Shown: positions 8,589 through 17,770, counted from the first letter of the stretch. The stretch: 64,000 nt of DNA from Chryseobacterium phocaeense (GCF_900169075.1 NZ_LT827015.1:2930158-2994157), one strand, 5' to 3'. Program-made: numbers and translations. Notes: a model not told the origin generated them from the sequence alone.

Positions 8589-9515
8589 TTATCTTTCTTT
8601 TATCATTATGTTTAATAAACTTATAATATAGCTATCGTAAAACTGATCAAAATCAATTTTACTTTTACTAAATTCTTCACGGATCTTAGGTTCGTTAATT
8701 CTATAGAAATAGTCATCAAAATTCCATAAGACAACTCCGTCTACTTTTTCCCCTTTATGATTCGTTTTCATTATTTCGGAGACATATGTTCTAAAATTTT
8801 CAGTACTTATCCTTCCATTCCCAATTTTGGCAGTTGAAGGATGGTAGCGGGACATTATAAACGGATATACCTTTTTATTGTAGAGTTTCCCTATTCTGAT
8901 CACCTCTCTGGTATTATCCTTTAAATAATCAATGTTTTCAGAATCAAAATCTGCATTATTATAGAAAATATAAATGGAAGGAAACAATACATCACTGTTT
9001 CTTATAATTTCCTGAACTTTTTTATGCTTTTCAAAAAAGTCTGTTTTCCTTTCCCAATAGGTAGTAAAAGGAATATAGTAATACCCCCATTTCACATCCG
9101 GTCTTTCAGCCTTTACAAATTTCAGCACATCCAGAAAAAGCTTTAGGCTTTTTTTAAAATTATCACTCGAAACATCTTCATTCATCAGATACTCGAGATA
9201 AGGATGTTCAAGATCAATATAACCTATTCCTTTCGCTTTAGGATCAGGATAAGCCAATCTAACCTGCTCCCGGAGGTTTTCCGGATTAAAAGCAAATTCT
9301 TTGTTCTCATCCAAAAACTGTCTGTCATTAACAAACCTTACCTGTTTTATATTATTATCAGATATGAATCTTTTATACTCAGTTCCTTTATTCCCGGAAG
9401 CAATCAGTACTTCGGGAACAACTTTCTTTGCTCTCGTCTGTGCGGAGATATTCAGGATAGCCCCTATAAAAAATACAAAACATAAAATACTGTTAGGAAG
9501 AAGTAGTTTTGACAT
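8589..9515 (-). CDS. Exported GH56 (hyaluronidase)-like glycoside hydrolase
   Basis: The 308-residue protein begins with a signal peptide (hydrophobic residues 4-24 ending NISAQ). The rest reads as a TIM barrel. The order of motifs follows animal GH56 hyaluronidases: IGYIDLEHPY (Asp101-x-Glu103, the catalytic DxE), RPDVKWGYYYIPF, SDVLFPSIYIFYN, RIGKLYNKKVYPFIMSRYH and DGVVLWNFDD. In GH56 the Glu is the proton donor and the acetamido group of the substrate is the nucleophile, so a GlcNAc- or FucNAc-type glycan is a plausible target. The gene overlaps the upstream GT4 gene by 23 bp and lies inside the capsule operon, so it may trim, release or remodel this organism's own polysaccharide. The assignment rests on motif order recalled from the family. 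Confidence 0.6.
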   Translation of the reverse strand: MSKLLLPNSILCFVFFIGAILNISAQTRAKKVVPEVLIASGNKGTEYKRFISDNNIKQVRFVNDRQFLDENKEFAFNPENLREQVRLAYPDPKAKGIGYIDLEHPYLEYLMNEDVSSDNFKKSLKLFLDVLKFVKAERPDVKWGYYYIPFTTYWERKTDFFEKHKKVQEIIRNSDVLFPSIYIFYNNADFDSENIDYLKDNTREVIRIGKLYNKKVYPFIMSRYHPSTAKIGNGRISTENFRTYVSEIMKTNHKGEKVDGVVLWNFDDYFYRINEPKIREEFSKSKIDFDQFYDSYIISLLNIMIKER

Positions 9516-10686
9516 GTGAAAGTGTTTTATTAATCAGGTGATTCCAATCCAGATATTTCGCTGCAGTTTTTGAAGCCAGCTCTTTCCTTAGGCTAAGTTC
9601 ATTTTCAACATACAAAATCTGCTCAATACTCTTTTTTATATTTTCCTTGGTTATATTTTCACTGCTCAGCTCAATAATAGCCCCAAACTCATTCAGGTAC
9701 TGTACAGACTGCTCTCCTGTGTCTCCTGCAATCAATGGAAGTCCCGAAGCAATAGCCTGCTGCCAGATTATAGACTGACTGGCTGGAAATACAGCAATAT
9801 CCGATGCAGACAGATGCTCATATACTCCTTTATTATTCAGCCATCCAATATAATGAATATTTGGATTATTATCGGACAAACTTAATAATTCTTTTTTATA
9901 TTCCTGGTTATACTGGTCTGCATCTCCTACCATGATCAGATGTAGCCTTTCATCATTAATTTCGTTAAACGCTTTAAGAAGCAGATCTGTTTTCTTTGCA
10001 GGTGTAAGTTTTCCTCCTGTAAAAATTACAATATCTTTTTCAGCAATTCCAAGTTTTTCTCTGATCTGTTTTCCTACCTCCTGATTTTTCAATTCTCCAA
10101 CCATATCAGTATCTGCTCCCAGAGGAAGTACTTCCATTTCGCTAAGCGGTATACCATACACTTCTTTAAGAAATTTGACACTACCGGGAACTATAGGATA
10201 AAATTTTGAAATATGTTTTCGGATAGGGTTCATATATATATACTTTCTCAGCAGCTTATGAAGAACGTTTAACGAAAGCCAGCTATTCGCGGAGTTGCTG
10301 TAATCACAGTGATAATCCATAATCATCTTCACGTGAGGGTTTCTTTTTTTATAATCCAGCATTTCGAACATATTCGGCATAATATCGTGAATGTATAAGA
10401 GATCCGGTTTAACTTCTTCTACAATCTTTGTAATGGATATATATTTTTTAATCTTCCCCAAATAATTAAATTTAAATGGAAGTTTTATAATTTTAGCTCC
10501 GTGGTCATAAAGAATTCTTTGCGGTTTTGAATTATCATGTATATCATTATAATAATCAAATACATTATCATAGGTGGAAGTAATAACCGTTACTTCATGC
10601 CCATGCTTTTGATAATATTTTACCAGAAGGTTTTCCTGATATTCAAGATTTTCAATATAGAGCTCACAAAGCATTAATATTTTCAT
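9493..10686 (-). CDS. Glycosyltransferase family 4 protein
   Basis: This 397-residue GT-B protein has the N-terminal start MKILMLCELY, a middle sugar-nucleotide segment (EVLPLGADTDM, then FTGGKLTPAKKTDLLLKAF) and a C-terminal IASGLPLIAGDTGEQS that matches the usual A-x-G-x-P-x-I-A donor-site segment. It should transfer a sugar from a nucleotide donor to the lipid-linked repeat unit on the cytoplasmic face. The usual E-x7-E pair before that segment is altered: the second Glu position reads Gln (WQQAIASG). This may mark a specialised donor or a subgroup. It is the only recognisable cytoplasmic glycosyltransferase in this part of the locus; others are expected beyond base 1. It starts 7 bp after the acyltransferase gene. 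Confidence 0.85.
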   Translation of the reverse strand: MKILMLCELYIENLEYQENLLVKYYQKHGHEVTVITSTYDNVFDYYNDIHDNSKPQRILYDHGAKIIKLPFKFNYLGKIKKYISITKIVEEVKPDLLYIHDIMPNMFEMLDYKKRNPHVKMIMDYHCDYSNSANSWLSLNVLHKLLRKYIYMNPIRKHISKFYPIVPGSVKFLKEVYGIPLSEMEVLPLGADTDMVGELKNQEVGKQIREKLGIAEKDIVIFTGGKLTPAKKTDLLLKAFNEINDERLHLIMVGDADQYNQEYKKELLSLSDNNPNIHYIGWLNNKGVYEHLSASDIAVFPASQSIIWQQAIASGLPLIAGDTGEQSVQYLNEFGAIIELSSENITKENIKKSIEQILYVENELSLRKELASKTAAKYLDWNHLINKTLSHVKTTSS

Positions 10687-10693
10687 TTTTTTT

Positions 10694-11764
10694 CTATTTG
10701 TTTTTTTTTAGTTTTAAAAAATATTTTTCAATAAAGAACCAGGAAACAGATGCCAGAATAATTGTTCCTGCAAATACCATGATAAAATAAGTAGTACTCT
10801 CTATCATTCCTCTCTGCACAAAAAAGTTAATAATAAGCATATGGAAAATGTATACTCCATAGGAGATATCATTATGATGAAGCAGCTTGTTGCTGATGCC
10901 ATTAAAAGTGAATGCTGTGGAAAGAACAAGAAAAGCCAGGAAAATATTGGTAAGGAATTGGTAAGGCGTGTAAATAAAGTAAGAATTCAGATCATTTCCC
11001 AGCCAGTTTCCGAAAACATTAATGTAGACAAGGTACGTCACTAGCCAGATAAGCATTTTCCCTTCTATGAAAGCTTTAATTCTATCCCAGTAAATATAAG
11101 CCAGTACCCCAAACAAAAAATTATACAGATAAGGAAATACACTTACACCTGCCAGTTTATATGCTATAGAATCTTCTGAAAATTTACCAAAGTAAAAATT
11201 AAACGCCAAAGATAATGCTATAAATACAAGTATGATGCTTAATGTGTTTTTCCTGAATTTCCTGATCAGAAAAAATAATACCGGCACAAATATATAAAAC
11301 TGCATTTCCACGGCGATAGTCCACAAGCTGCCGTTGGGAGTTCCAACTCCCCAAAATCTTAGGATGTCTGGTGTCCAAAACTGAAAAACCGTCATCTGTC
11401 CGATAATCCAAAACCAGAATTGCTTTGCCGAAGTGATCAGAAAAGGGTCTTTAGCATCATATAAGAGAAGTATAATAGTTAAAACAAGACAGAACCATAA
11501 AGCGGGAAATAGTCTTAACAACCTGTTTTTGAAATATTTGATAAGATCATTCGAGTTTCTGTCAAACGACCAATAAATCAAAAATCCACTGATAGTAAAA
11601 AATATGGGAACCCCCGGAAAATAATATACCAATAAAGTTCCGAATTCTCCGATACTGCCCTTCATCTCGAGGTGATGGACAGAATGGGTAAAAACCACCT
11701 GCAATGCCGCAAGAAGTCTGATTAAATCGAAATTATTGATTTTGTTTATATTTTTCTGAATCAT
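10694..11764 (-). CDS. Acyltransferase family 3 (OafA-like) integral membrane O-acyltransferase
   Basis: The 356-residue protein has about ten membrane helices and the family-3 opening NNFDLIRLLAALQVVFTHS, including the conserved Arg and His of helix 1-2. Other family features are FLIYWSFDRNSNDLIKYFKNRLLRLFPALW and GSLWTIAVEMQFY. Such enzymes O-acetylate or O-acylate surface polysaccharides across the inner membrane. Here it probably modifies a hydroxyl of the repeat unit. There is a 48-bp gap from the upstream Wzy-like gene, one of the longest in the operon. Confidence 0.88.
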   Translation of the reverse strand: MIQKNINKINNFDLIRLLAALQVVFTHSVHHLEMKGSIGEFGTLLVYYFPGVPIFFTISGFLIYWSFDRNSNDLIKYFKNRLLRLFPALWFCLVLTIILLLYDAKDPFLITSAKQFWFWIIGQMTVFQFWTPDILRFWGVGTPNGSLWTIAVEMQFYIFVPVLFFLIRKFRKNTLSIILVFIALSLAFNFYFGKFSEDSIAYKLAGVSVFPYLYNFLFGVLAYIYWDRIKAFIEGKMLIWLVTYLVYINVFGNWLGNDLNSYFIYTPYQFLTNIFLAFLVLSTAFTFNGISNKLLHHNDISYGVYIFHMLIINFFVQRGMIESTTYFIMVFAGTIILASVSWFFIEKYFLKLKKNK

Positions 11765-11812
11765 CGTGTGAATTTTAATAATTAAATATCATTATCAAAA
11801 AGTACAAACCAG

Positions 11813-13027
11813 TTAAACTTTGGTTAAATATTGCTTAGGAAGCGTATCTTTATTATTTATTTTGAAATTATATTCTACAATATATATACATATCCAAAAC
11901 AAGCTTATTCTCCATCCATCAAAAGAGCCACTTTTCATATCTTCAAGAAAGAATAAAAGCGCAATAATATACATGATAAGTAATCTCTTATCTTTCCTGA
12001 TATATTTTAAATGATACACAAAAAAATAAATATAAATACTCAGATATAGTATTCCTCCCAATATCCCTAATTCCATCAGACTTTCGATAATCAGATTATG
12101 CGGAAACTCAACCTGATCCACTCCTGTAAGCGATATTCCTGAACTTCCTATTCCTAATCCCATGAAAGGATGCTCATAAAATGTCTGGAGCCCTTTTTCC
12201 ATAACTATTACACGGTATAATACGCTCACATCTTCTGATGACGCTTTTACCATATTAAATCTATCAATATTTACATTCTCTATTATGAAACCAATGATAG
12301 TATCCAGATAGAAAATCATAACAAAAATCCCCGCCATAAACATTAGAACCACCTTATAGTTGAATTTAATATTTTTTAAATTCAATACATAATAGATACA
12401 GAGGGATAATATAAGGTTAAAAATTGGGCCTCTTCCTCCCAGCTGAATCAAAAAGAATAAAAGAACCAAACGGTAAATAATAACTGCAACAGTAGGTTTA
12501 CTGGATAAAGAGAAAATAAAACATGCTGAAAGCATAATCCCAATGGTTAAATATGTAGGTACATTCTCAATGTATCTCGTTTCATCAAAGAATATAATAA
12601 ATGTGGTTGTAAAATAAACGTACGCTAACATGCAGACTGCAAAAATGCCTACCAGATACATTAGTTTCTGAAGTTCTTTGAAAATTACATCTTTAAACGC
12701 CAGCAGCGGGTAGATAACCGTGAAGAAGTTAAGCAGCATGGCTTCATTTTTTTTATCCGAATACACATATGATATGGTGTAAAAATTAGAAAGAGCAAAA
12801 AAAACGATCAGGGAAAGAATCAAAAGAACCTGGTTGTAAACTTCTTTTCGAAAAATAGTAATTGTTTTGATTTCAAAAAACAGAACAGCAGCGCAAAGTG
12901 CACCAAAAAATAAGGTAAAATCAATAGGAAATGGGATCCACTTGATAGAACCTGAAAATACGAATATAAAATATACAAATACTTTAAAAAAATTAAAAGA
13001 AAAAACAGTGCTAAAAAAATCCTTCAT
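11813..13027 (-). CDS. O-antigen polymerase/ligase-like membrane protein (Wzy_C family), copy 2
   Basis: This 404-residue protein has roughly ten to eleven membrane segments, the motif QLGGRGPIFNLILSL near the middle and VEFPHNLIIESLMELG in the large external loop, both typical of the O-antigen ligase/polymerase superfamily. It is the same length as the other copy at 413-1627 but clearly diverged. One is likely the repeat-unit polymerase and the other a ligase or second polymerase. The start codon abuts the stop of the deacetylase-like gene. Confidence 0.8.
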   Translation of the reverse strand: MKDFFSTVFSFNFFKVFVYFIFVFSGSIKWIPFPIDFTLFFGALCAAVLFFEIKTITIFRKEVYNQVLLILSLIVFFALSNFYTISYVYSDKKNEAMLLNFFTVIYPLLAFKDVIFKELQKLMYLVGIFAVCMLAYVYFTTTFIIFFDETRYIENVPTYLTIGIMLSACFIFSLSSKPTVAVIIYRLVLLFFLIQLGGRGPIFNLILSLCIYYVLNLKNIKFNYKVVLMFMAGIFVMIFYLDTIIGFIIENVNIDRFNMVKASSEDVSVLYRVIVMEKGLQTFYEHPFMGLGIGSSGISLTGVDQVEFPHNLIIESLMELGILGGILYLSIYIYFFVYHLKYIRKDKRLLIMYIIALLFFLEDMKSGSFDGWRISLFWICIYIVEYNFKINNKDTLPKQYLTKV

Positions 13028-14344
13028 TTATATATTTTTCTTTAAAAATTCTAAATATACTTTATTATAAAACTCTAATTCTCTATATACATAGGCATTA
13101 TGCCACAATACAATAAAATCTCCTCCGGTTCTTTTTACCCTTTGATATAAAGTTTCTAAAACCTTGTTGGCTTCAGAAACAGAATATTTTTTATACATGC
13201 TCAGTGTTACATCCATGGCAATCAAAGGTTTTTCTTTGATTTTGTATGGCCTGTCATTTTTTAAATCATAAGGATGAAATTCATGTGAAGTTCCGCACTT
13301 AAATCCTTCTTCCTCTGCAAATCCCATGGTATAGTCTGTGTGAATACCGGCTTTCTCCAGGTTTTCAAAAGTTTTTCTTCTGTCAAATCTCAAATAATGC
13401 TGTCTTGAGTGCGTGATTCTTTTTTCCGTAGCTCCGGCCACTTTTCTAATCTGCTCATTTAAAACATCAATATCCCTGAAGGTGTAAAAACCCGGATGGA
13501 TACCTGAGGTCATCCGTGAAGCGTCAATATTTCTGAAAACTTCTTTCAGGTTTTCATCATAGATATCATACCCGGAATCAAAAGCAGATGAATTTCCCGC
13601 CATAAAAAAGAAGACCGATTTAAGACCATTGGCTCTGGAGTCCTCTAAAAGCTTTTCAATTCCTTTAAAATAAGGGTCTTTGCGTTTATCCGAAAGACAC
13701 TGGATCAGAAATCTGAAAGCCAGTAAGACTTCTCTGATATTTCCAGTATTTACCAACTGACCTAAAATTGATTTAACTGCCTTAAAAGGCCCTGTAAATC
13801 GATAAATATCATCTATATCATGTGTAGGTGTAATCGTAAACTTTCGTGGCCTTATATCAATATCCGGACATTCCTTCTGTATAATTTTTCTCAGCATCAT
13901 TGCATATTCATCTGCCAGAGGAAGTTTAACAAGATCATACTTTTTACAAATACTATCTTCATAAGGAAACCTGTCATATTCATCCCTTTCTTCAGATAAA
14001 TATTCATCGAGACCTGAAAATAAAATAAACGGCAGTGAAAGCAAATCAAAATTAATGGTTATTTTTTCTTCCGATCGGTTATACAGATTTTCTTCTCCGT
14101 TCATTTTGATAACAGGAATCTGGCTGTAGTTATCAAAAGCAGAAACAGAAGATAGTTTTAATTTACCTTCAAGCAGCTCCTTAAAATCACCACTTTCACA
14201 AATCAGGAAATTAATATTTTTATTTTCGAGGACAATTTCAATATTTTTCTCTGAATAATTATATACATAACAATCAATCTTGTATCCCAGCGCGACAGTC
14301 AGGATTGTATCAATTGTATATTTTAAAGCATTCTCAGTTCTCAT
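13028..14344 (-). CDS. Polysaccharide deacetylase-like protein with N-terminal DUF7033-type domain
   Basis: The 438-residue protein has an N-terminal domain of about 165 residues resembling the domain found before NodB-like domains in Bacteroidota. A deacetylase-like barrel follows, with PTHDIDDI (the Asp pair of the NodB motif 1), SGIHPGFYTF (motif 2 His), HSRQHYLRF and a terminal VLWHNAYVY. No signal peptide is visible, so it probably acts in the cytoplasm on a nucleotide sugar, lipid-linked sugar or acyl intermediate rather than on exported glycan. It overlaps the metallo-beta-lactamase-fold gene by 4 bp and probably functions with it. N-deacetylation to expose an amine for acylation is one possible role. 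Confidence 0.75.
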   Translation of the reverse strand: MRTENALKYTIDTILTVALGYKIDCYVYNYSEKNIEIVLENKNINFLICESGDFKELLEGKLKLSSVSAFDNYSQIPVIKMNGEENLYNRSEEKITINFDLLSLPFILFSGLDEYLSEERDEYDRFPYEDSICKKYDLVKLPLADEYAMMLRKIIQKECPDIDIRPRKFTITPTHDIDDIYRFTGPFKAVKSILGQLVNTGNIREVLLAFRFLIQCLSDKRKDPYFKGIEKLLEDSRANGLKSVFFFMAGNSSAFDSGYDIYDENLKEVFRNIDASRMTSGIHPGFYTFRDIDVLNEQIRKVAGATEKRITHSRQHYLRFDRRKTFENLEKAGIHTDYTMGFAEEEGFKCGTSHEFHPYDLKNDRPYKIKEKPLIAMDVTLSMYKKYSVSEANKVLETLYQRVKRTGGDFIVLWHNAYVYRELEFYNKVYLEFLKKNI

Positions 14345-14958
14345 TTAAAAAAATTCTGTGCCTCCGTCTTTGTCATAGATTCACCATGACCCCCATAGAT
14401 TATTTCAATTCCGGCGAGATTCAAAATGGTATCAATTGATTTTTCTGCCATTTTTCTGTTTCCGGAAGGTAGTTTGGTCACCGTCTTCTCTCCTTTTATC
14501 ATTAAATCACCCACAAAAACATCATTATTTATTTTACAACTTATGCATGAGGCTGTATGCCCTTTTGTATAGTACAATTCTAATTCATGACCTTCCCAAT
14601 TAATAATATGCCCGTCTTCACGGACAATTATATAATTTTCAAGCTGATAAGAAAACGATTTTCCATAAAACACGGAAAGGTTTTTCTTAATGTCCCCAAT
14701 ATAGTTAAGAGATTCACTGCTTAGAATGCACTTCGGGTTGTACCTGGAAACTATATCTTCAATACCATACACGTGGTCAAAATGACCATGTGTAATAATG
14801 CAGTATTCAACTTTAAGGTTTTCTTCTGCAATAAACTCATATAATTCGATATGGTTTTGAGTACCGGGATCAACAATAATAGCCGTACTTTTATTAAAAA
14901 TTAAAAAACAGTTTGAATCTATAGGTCTATTTTCAAATCTCTTAATATACAGCTTCAT
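14341..14958 (-). CDS. Metallo-beta-lactamase-fold hydrolase (glyoxalase II-like)
   Basis: This 205-residue compact enzyme has the motif set of the superfamily: IITHGHFDHVYGI (HxHxDH), the third ligand in YYTKGHTASC, the bridging Asp in DVFVGDLM and the last His in IYGGHGES. Thioesters are common substrates of this class. In this operon it lies next to two ketoreductases, two carrier proteins and a ketosynthase, so a role as thioesterase releasing or editing an ACP- or CoA-bound acyl chain is reasonable but not shown. The gene is 3 bp from the upstream reductase and overlaps the downstream deacetylase gene. Confidence 0.82.
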   Translation of the reverse strand: MKLYIKRFENRPIDSNCFLIFNKSTAIIVDPGTQNHIELYEFIAEENLKVEYCIITHGHFDHVYGIEDIVSRYNPKCILSSESLNYIGDIKKNLSVFYGKSFSYQLENYIIVREDGHIINWEGHELELYYTKGHTASCISCKINNDVFVGDLMIKGEKTVTKLPSGNRKMAEKSIDTILNLAGIEIIYGGHGESMTKTEAQNFFK

Positions 14959-14961
14959 TTT

Positions 14962-15705
14962 CTAAGATGATATATTAATGGAGCGTCCCCCGTCCACGGT
15001 CATCTGCTGTCCTGTAATCCATCTGGCCTCATCAGACAGCAAAAAATTCACAGCATCTGCAATATCCCCTCCATAGCCAATTCCTAAGGGATACTGAGCC
15101 TGCATTCTGGACATTACTTCATCATTATCAAATATATTCTGAGTCATCTTTGTCAGGACTGCTCCCGGGAGTACAGAGTTAAATCTTACTTTTGGAGCAA
15201 GTTCCACTGCAAAATTTCTCATCAGCCCATCCAATGCAGATTTGGAGGCGCCATAGGTACTCATAGCTTTAGCCCCTCTGTTGCTGATATTGCTGGAGAT
15301 AAAGACTACAGCATCCAGCAATGAATTATTATGCTTTTTATTGGTTAACAGTTTTACCAGCAGACTGGCCGAAAATACGTTCGTTGTAAAACATTCCAGC
15401 ATAAAATCATTACTAATCAGTTTCAATGGTATCATTTTCATAAATCCTGCACAGTGTACAAGTTTATGAATGTTTATATTCTGGTCTTTCAGAAACTGTA
15501 CAAGTGTAGTTTCCATTTTCTCCAGATTACTAAGATCCATAGAAAGAACATATGACTTACATTCCGGTGTAAGCTTCTGCTGAAGCTCATTTAATTTTTC
15601 AGTATTTCTGCCCGTAAGTATCAGGTCATATTTCTCTGATAATTTTACTGCAATTTCTTCGCCTATTCCAGCACTGGCTCCTGTTAATAAAACTATTGGT
15701 CTCAT
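14962..15705 (-). CDS. Short-chain dehydrogenase/reductase (FabG-like), copy B
   Basis: The 247-residue classical SDR has the NADPH motif LLTGASAGIGEEIA at the N-terminus, the catalytic Ser and Tyr-Lys in FISSNIS and TYGASKSALDGLM, and a C-terminal WITGQQMTVDGGRSI like 3-oxoacyl-ACP reductases. It probably reduces a keto group on a carrier-bound acyl chain built by the KAS III enzyme of the same operon. It follows the other SDR gene with a 4-bp gap. An oxidoreductase acting on a sugar is the alternative. Confidence 0.88.
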   Translation of the reverse strand: MRPIVLLTGASAGIGEEIAVKLSEKYDLILTGRNTEKLNELQQKLTPECKSYVLSMDLSNLEKMETTLVQFLKDQNINIHKLVHCAGFMKMIPLKLISNDFMLECFTTNVFSASLLVKLLTNKKHNNSLLDAVVFISSNISNRGAKAMSTYGASKSALDGLMRNFAVELAPKVRFNSVLPGAVLTKMTQNIFDNDEVMSRMQAQYPLGIGYGGDIADAVNFLLSDEARWITGQQMTVDGGRSINISS

Positions 15706-15709
15706 ATTG

Positions 15710-16477
15710 TTATATTGCTGTAAATCCTCCGTCCACAGACAGAATGGTTCCGGTAATCCATTTGCTCATATCCGAAGCTAAAAATACCGCTGCATTGGCA
15801 ATATCCTGTGCTTCTCCCAATCCCATAGGATGCAGGGCCTGCAGCCTTTGGTTATATTCATCATCGAAGGAGACGGCTACATCATCCAGCATTTCTGTTT
15901 TTATAAAGCCCGGAGCGATACAGTTTACCCTGATATTCTTTCCAGCCATTTCAATAGCCAATGATCTGGTAATACCATGCAGAGCCGTTTTAGACATTGA
16001 ATAGGCTACATTAGCTGCCGAGCCTACCAAACCATAGACCGACGAAATATTGACGATGGAAGGATAATCTCCCTGATGGTTTTTTATGCTGCAGAATATT
16101 TTAGAAAGCTCAAGTACTGCCAAAGTATTTATTCTGAAAACTTTTTCCGCAGTTTCAGCTTTCAGGGTCTTCAGTGGCTGTACACAGGGAATTCCTGCAA
16201 CATTGATCAGTCCGTTAAGTTTTCCTGTTTCTGCCACTTTATCTTCTACAGCCTTTTTCAGCCCACTTACATCAGAAAGGTCATGAATCAGAACTGAAGA
16301 AATATTTTTGCAAAGCTTCTGTGTTTCCTGAAGCCCCTGCTCATTAATGTCAAGCAAAATCAGTTTTGCCCCTAATGAGGAAAGTGTAACTGCCGTGGTT
16401 CTGCCGATACCGGAACCGGCTCCCGTGATCAGTATGTTTTTTGCAGAAAAATCCAGAAAACCTGTTTCTTTAAGCAT
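15710..16477 (-). CDS. Short-chain dehydrogenase/reductase (FabG-like), copy A
   Basis: The 255-residue classical SDR has ILITGAGSGIGRTTAVTLSS, catalytic NISSVYGL and AYSMSKTALHGI (Tyr and Lys four apart), and the FabG-type end WITGTILSVDGGFTAI. Its start overlaps the end of the upstream carrier-protein gene by 8 bp, which ties it to the acyl-assembly block. It is a different sequence from the SDR that follows, so the two may reduce different keto groups or give different stereochemistry. Confidence 0.88.
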   Translation of the reverse strand: MLKETGFLDFSAKNILITGAGSGIGRTTAVTLSSLGAKLILLDINEQGLQETQKLCKNISSVLIHDLSDVSGLKKAVEDKVAETGKLNGLINVAGIPCVQPLKTLKAETAEKVFRINTLAVLELSKIFCSIKNHQGDYPSIVNISSVYGLVGSAANVAYSMSKTALHGITRSLAIEMAGKNIRVNCIAPGFIKTEMLDDVAVSFDDEYNQRLQALHPMGLGEAQDIANAAVFLASDMSKWITGTILSVDGGFTAI

Positions 16478-16691
16478 TCTGTTTGGATAAAATTAAGTTA
16501 TAAAGCCCTTCTACTGTCTCTGCATCCGTAATCTCCTGATTAACCAGTGATACCCCATATTCTTCATCTGCCATTGCAATAATGGAAAGAGTGGCCAATG
16601 AATCCCAAGCTTCAAAACCTGTTAACTTATCCTGAACATTTACCTGATCTACCTCTAAGATTTCTGACATCTGCTCTAAAAAATTTTCCAT
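16470..16691 (-). CDS. Acyl carrier protein, copy 2
   Basis: This is a 73-residue acidic helical protein with the phosphopantetheine attachment motif at Asp30-Ser31-Leu32 (FEAWDSLATLS). The sequence TGFEAWDSL resembles carrier proteins of secondary metabolism and glycan clusters more than housekeeping AcpP, which has the longer GADSLD form. The acyl intermediate would be tethered to Ser31. It lies between the KAS III gene (12 bp gap) and an SDR gene. Confidence 0.85.
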   Translation of the reverse strand: MENFLEQMSEILEVDQVNVQDKLTGFEAWDSLATLSIIAMADEEYGVSLVNQEITDAETVEGLYNLILSKQNA

Positions 16692-16703
16692 ATTTATCTT
16701 TTT

Positions 16704-17768
16704 TTAAATGTTTATCTGTTTACAAAAATTCATATTTCCCAGGTTCATTACCAGGGTTCCCCATGTGAGCCCAACTCCAAAACCTGAAAAACAGACCTGG
16801 ATGGTTTCATTTTCCAGCTTTTCTCCTAAGTTAAAAGTAGTAGCCACGGGTATAGTAACCCCACTGGAATTTCCGAAATTTTCTACCACATTGCTGGGTA
16901 GCTTATCCCGGGGCACTCCTATTTTATCAGCCAGCTTTTGAAGCATAAATTTATTAGGCTGATGGAACAAATAATAATCTATATCATCCGGTGTTTTACC
17001 CGCTTCTTTGAGAATTCTGGAAATCTGTTCAGGTACATTGGTCAGCACGAAATTAAAAACATTATCGCCCTGCATTACCAGATGATTCTTACTTCTTCTG
17101 TTACCAAAAGAGTCTTCATATAATTCACCCGTCTCCGGAGTAATTGGATTTCTGGCTCCCCCCGCAGGAATATTCAGAGCCATCGCCCCTTTACCATCCA
17201 TCAGTATTTCTCCGTAAATGTGAGATCCTACTTCTCTCTCTACTATAGTGACGGATGCAGCATCACCTATTAACGGATTGCTATTCCTGTCAAATTTCGA
17301 AACTTTAGGACTTAATACATCTGCATTACATAACAACACTTTGTTAATTTCAGGGTTATCCAGCAACATGAAAGCCTGCTGAAGCCCAACTATAAAGCCC
17401 GCACATCCCTGGTTAATATCCAGACAAAAAACATGTTCAGACAGATCTAAATATTGGTGAATCAGGTTACTTGTGGGTGGCATTATATATTCCGGAGTCT
17501 GTGAAACAAAAAGCACAGCGTCTATCTCCTCTTTATTTAAAAGGCCGTTATCCATCAGATACTCCAATCCTTTTACTATAAGATCATATCCTGTAATGTC
17601 TTCTGATTCCACAATATGCTTGGTATTGAATCCCATTGCCATTTTCAGCTTAAGGGATTTAGCTTCGGAAAAGGAATAATGATGCATCTCGTCCTCAAAC
17701 TTTACTGTATTGGCGGGCAGAATACTTAATATTCCTGATATTTTTTTATTTGATGTATTAATTTTCAT
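16704..17768 (-). CDS. 3-oxoacyl-ACP synthase III family ketosynthase (KAS III-like)
   Basis: The 354-residue thiolase-fold enzyme has a complete KAS III triad: Cys122 in LDINQGCAGFIVGL, His269 in YYLFHQPNKFML and Asn300 in VENFGNSSGVTIP. It therefore should condense an acyl-CoA or acyl-carrier starter with malonyl-ACP. A housekeeping FabH would normally sit with fatty-acid genes; here it is flanked on both sides by carrier-protein genes inside a polysaccharide operon. The likely product is a short beta-keto acyl chain that the two SDRs reduce to a hydroxyacyl group for an amino sugar. Some KAS III relatives transfer acyl groups instead of forming C-C bonds. Confidence 0.88.
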   Translation of the reverse strand: MKINTSNKKISGILSILPANTVKFEDEMHHYSFSEAKSLKLKMAMGFNTKHIVESEDITGYDLIVKGLEYLMDNGLLNKEEIDAVLFVSQTPEYIMPPTSNLIHQYLDLSEHVFCLDINQGCAGFIVGLQQAFMLLDNPEINKVLLCNADVLSPKVSKFDRNSNPLIGDAASVTIVEREVGSHIYGEILMDGKGAMALNIPAGGARNPITPETGELYEDSFGNRRSKNHLVMQGDNVFNFVLTNVPEQISRILKEAGKTPDDIDYYLFHQPNKFMLQKLADKIGVPRDKLPSNVVENFGNSSGVTIPVATTFNLGEKLENETIQVCFSGFGVGLTWGTLVMNLGNMNFCKQINI

Positions 17769-17770
17769 AT

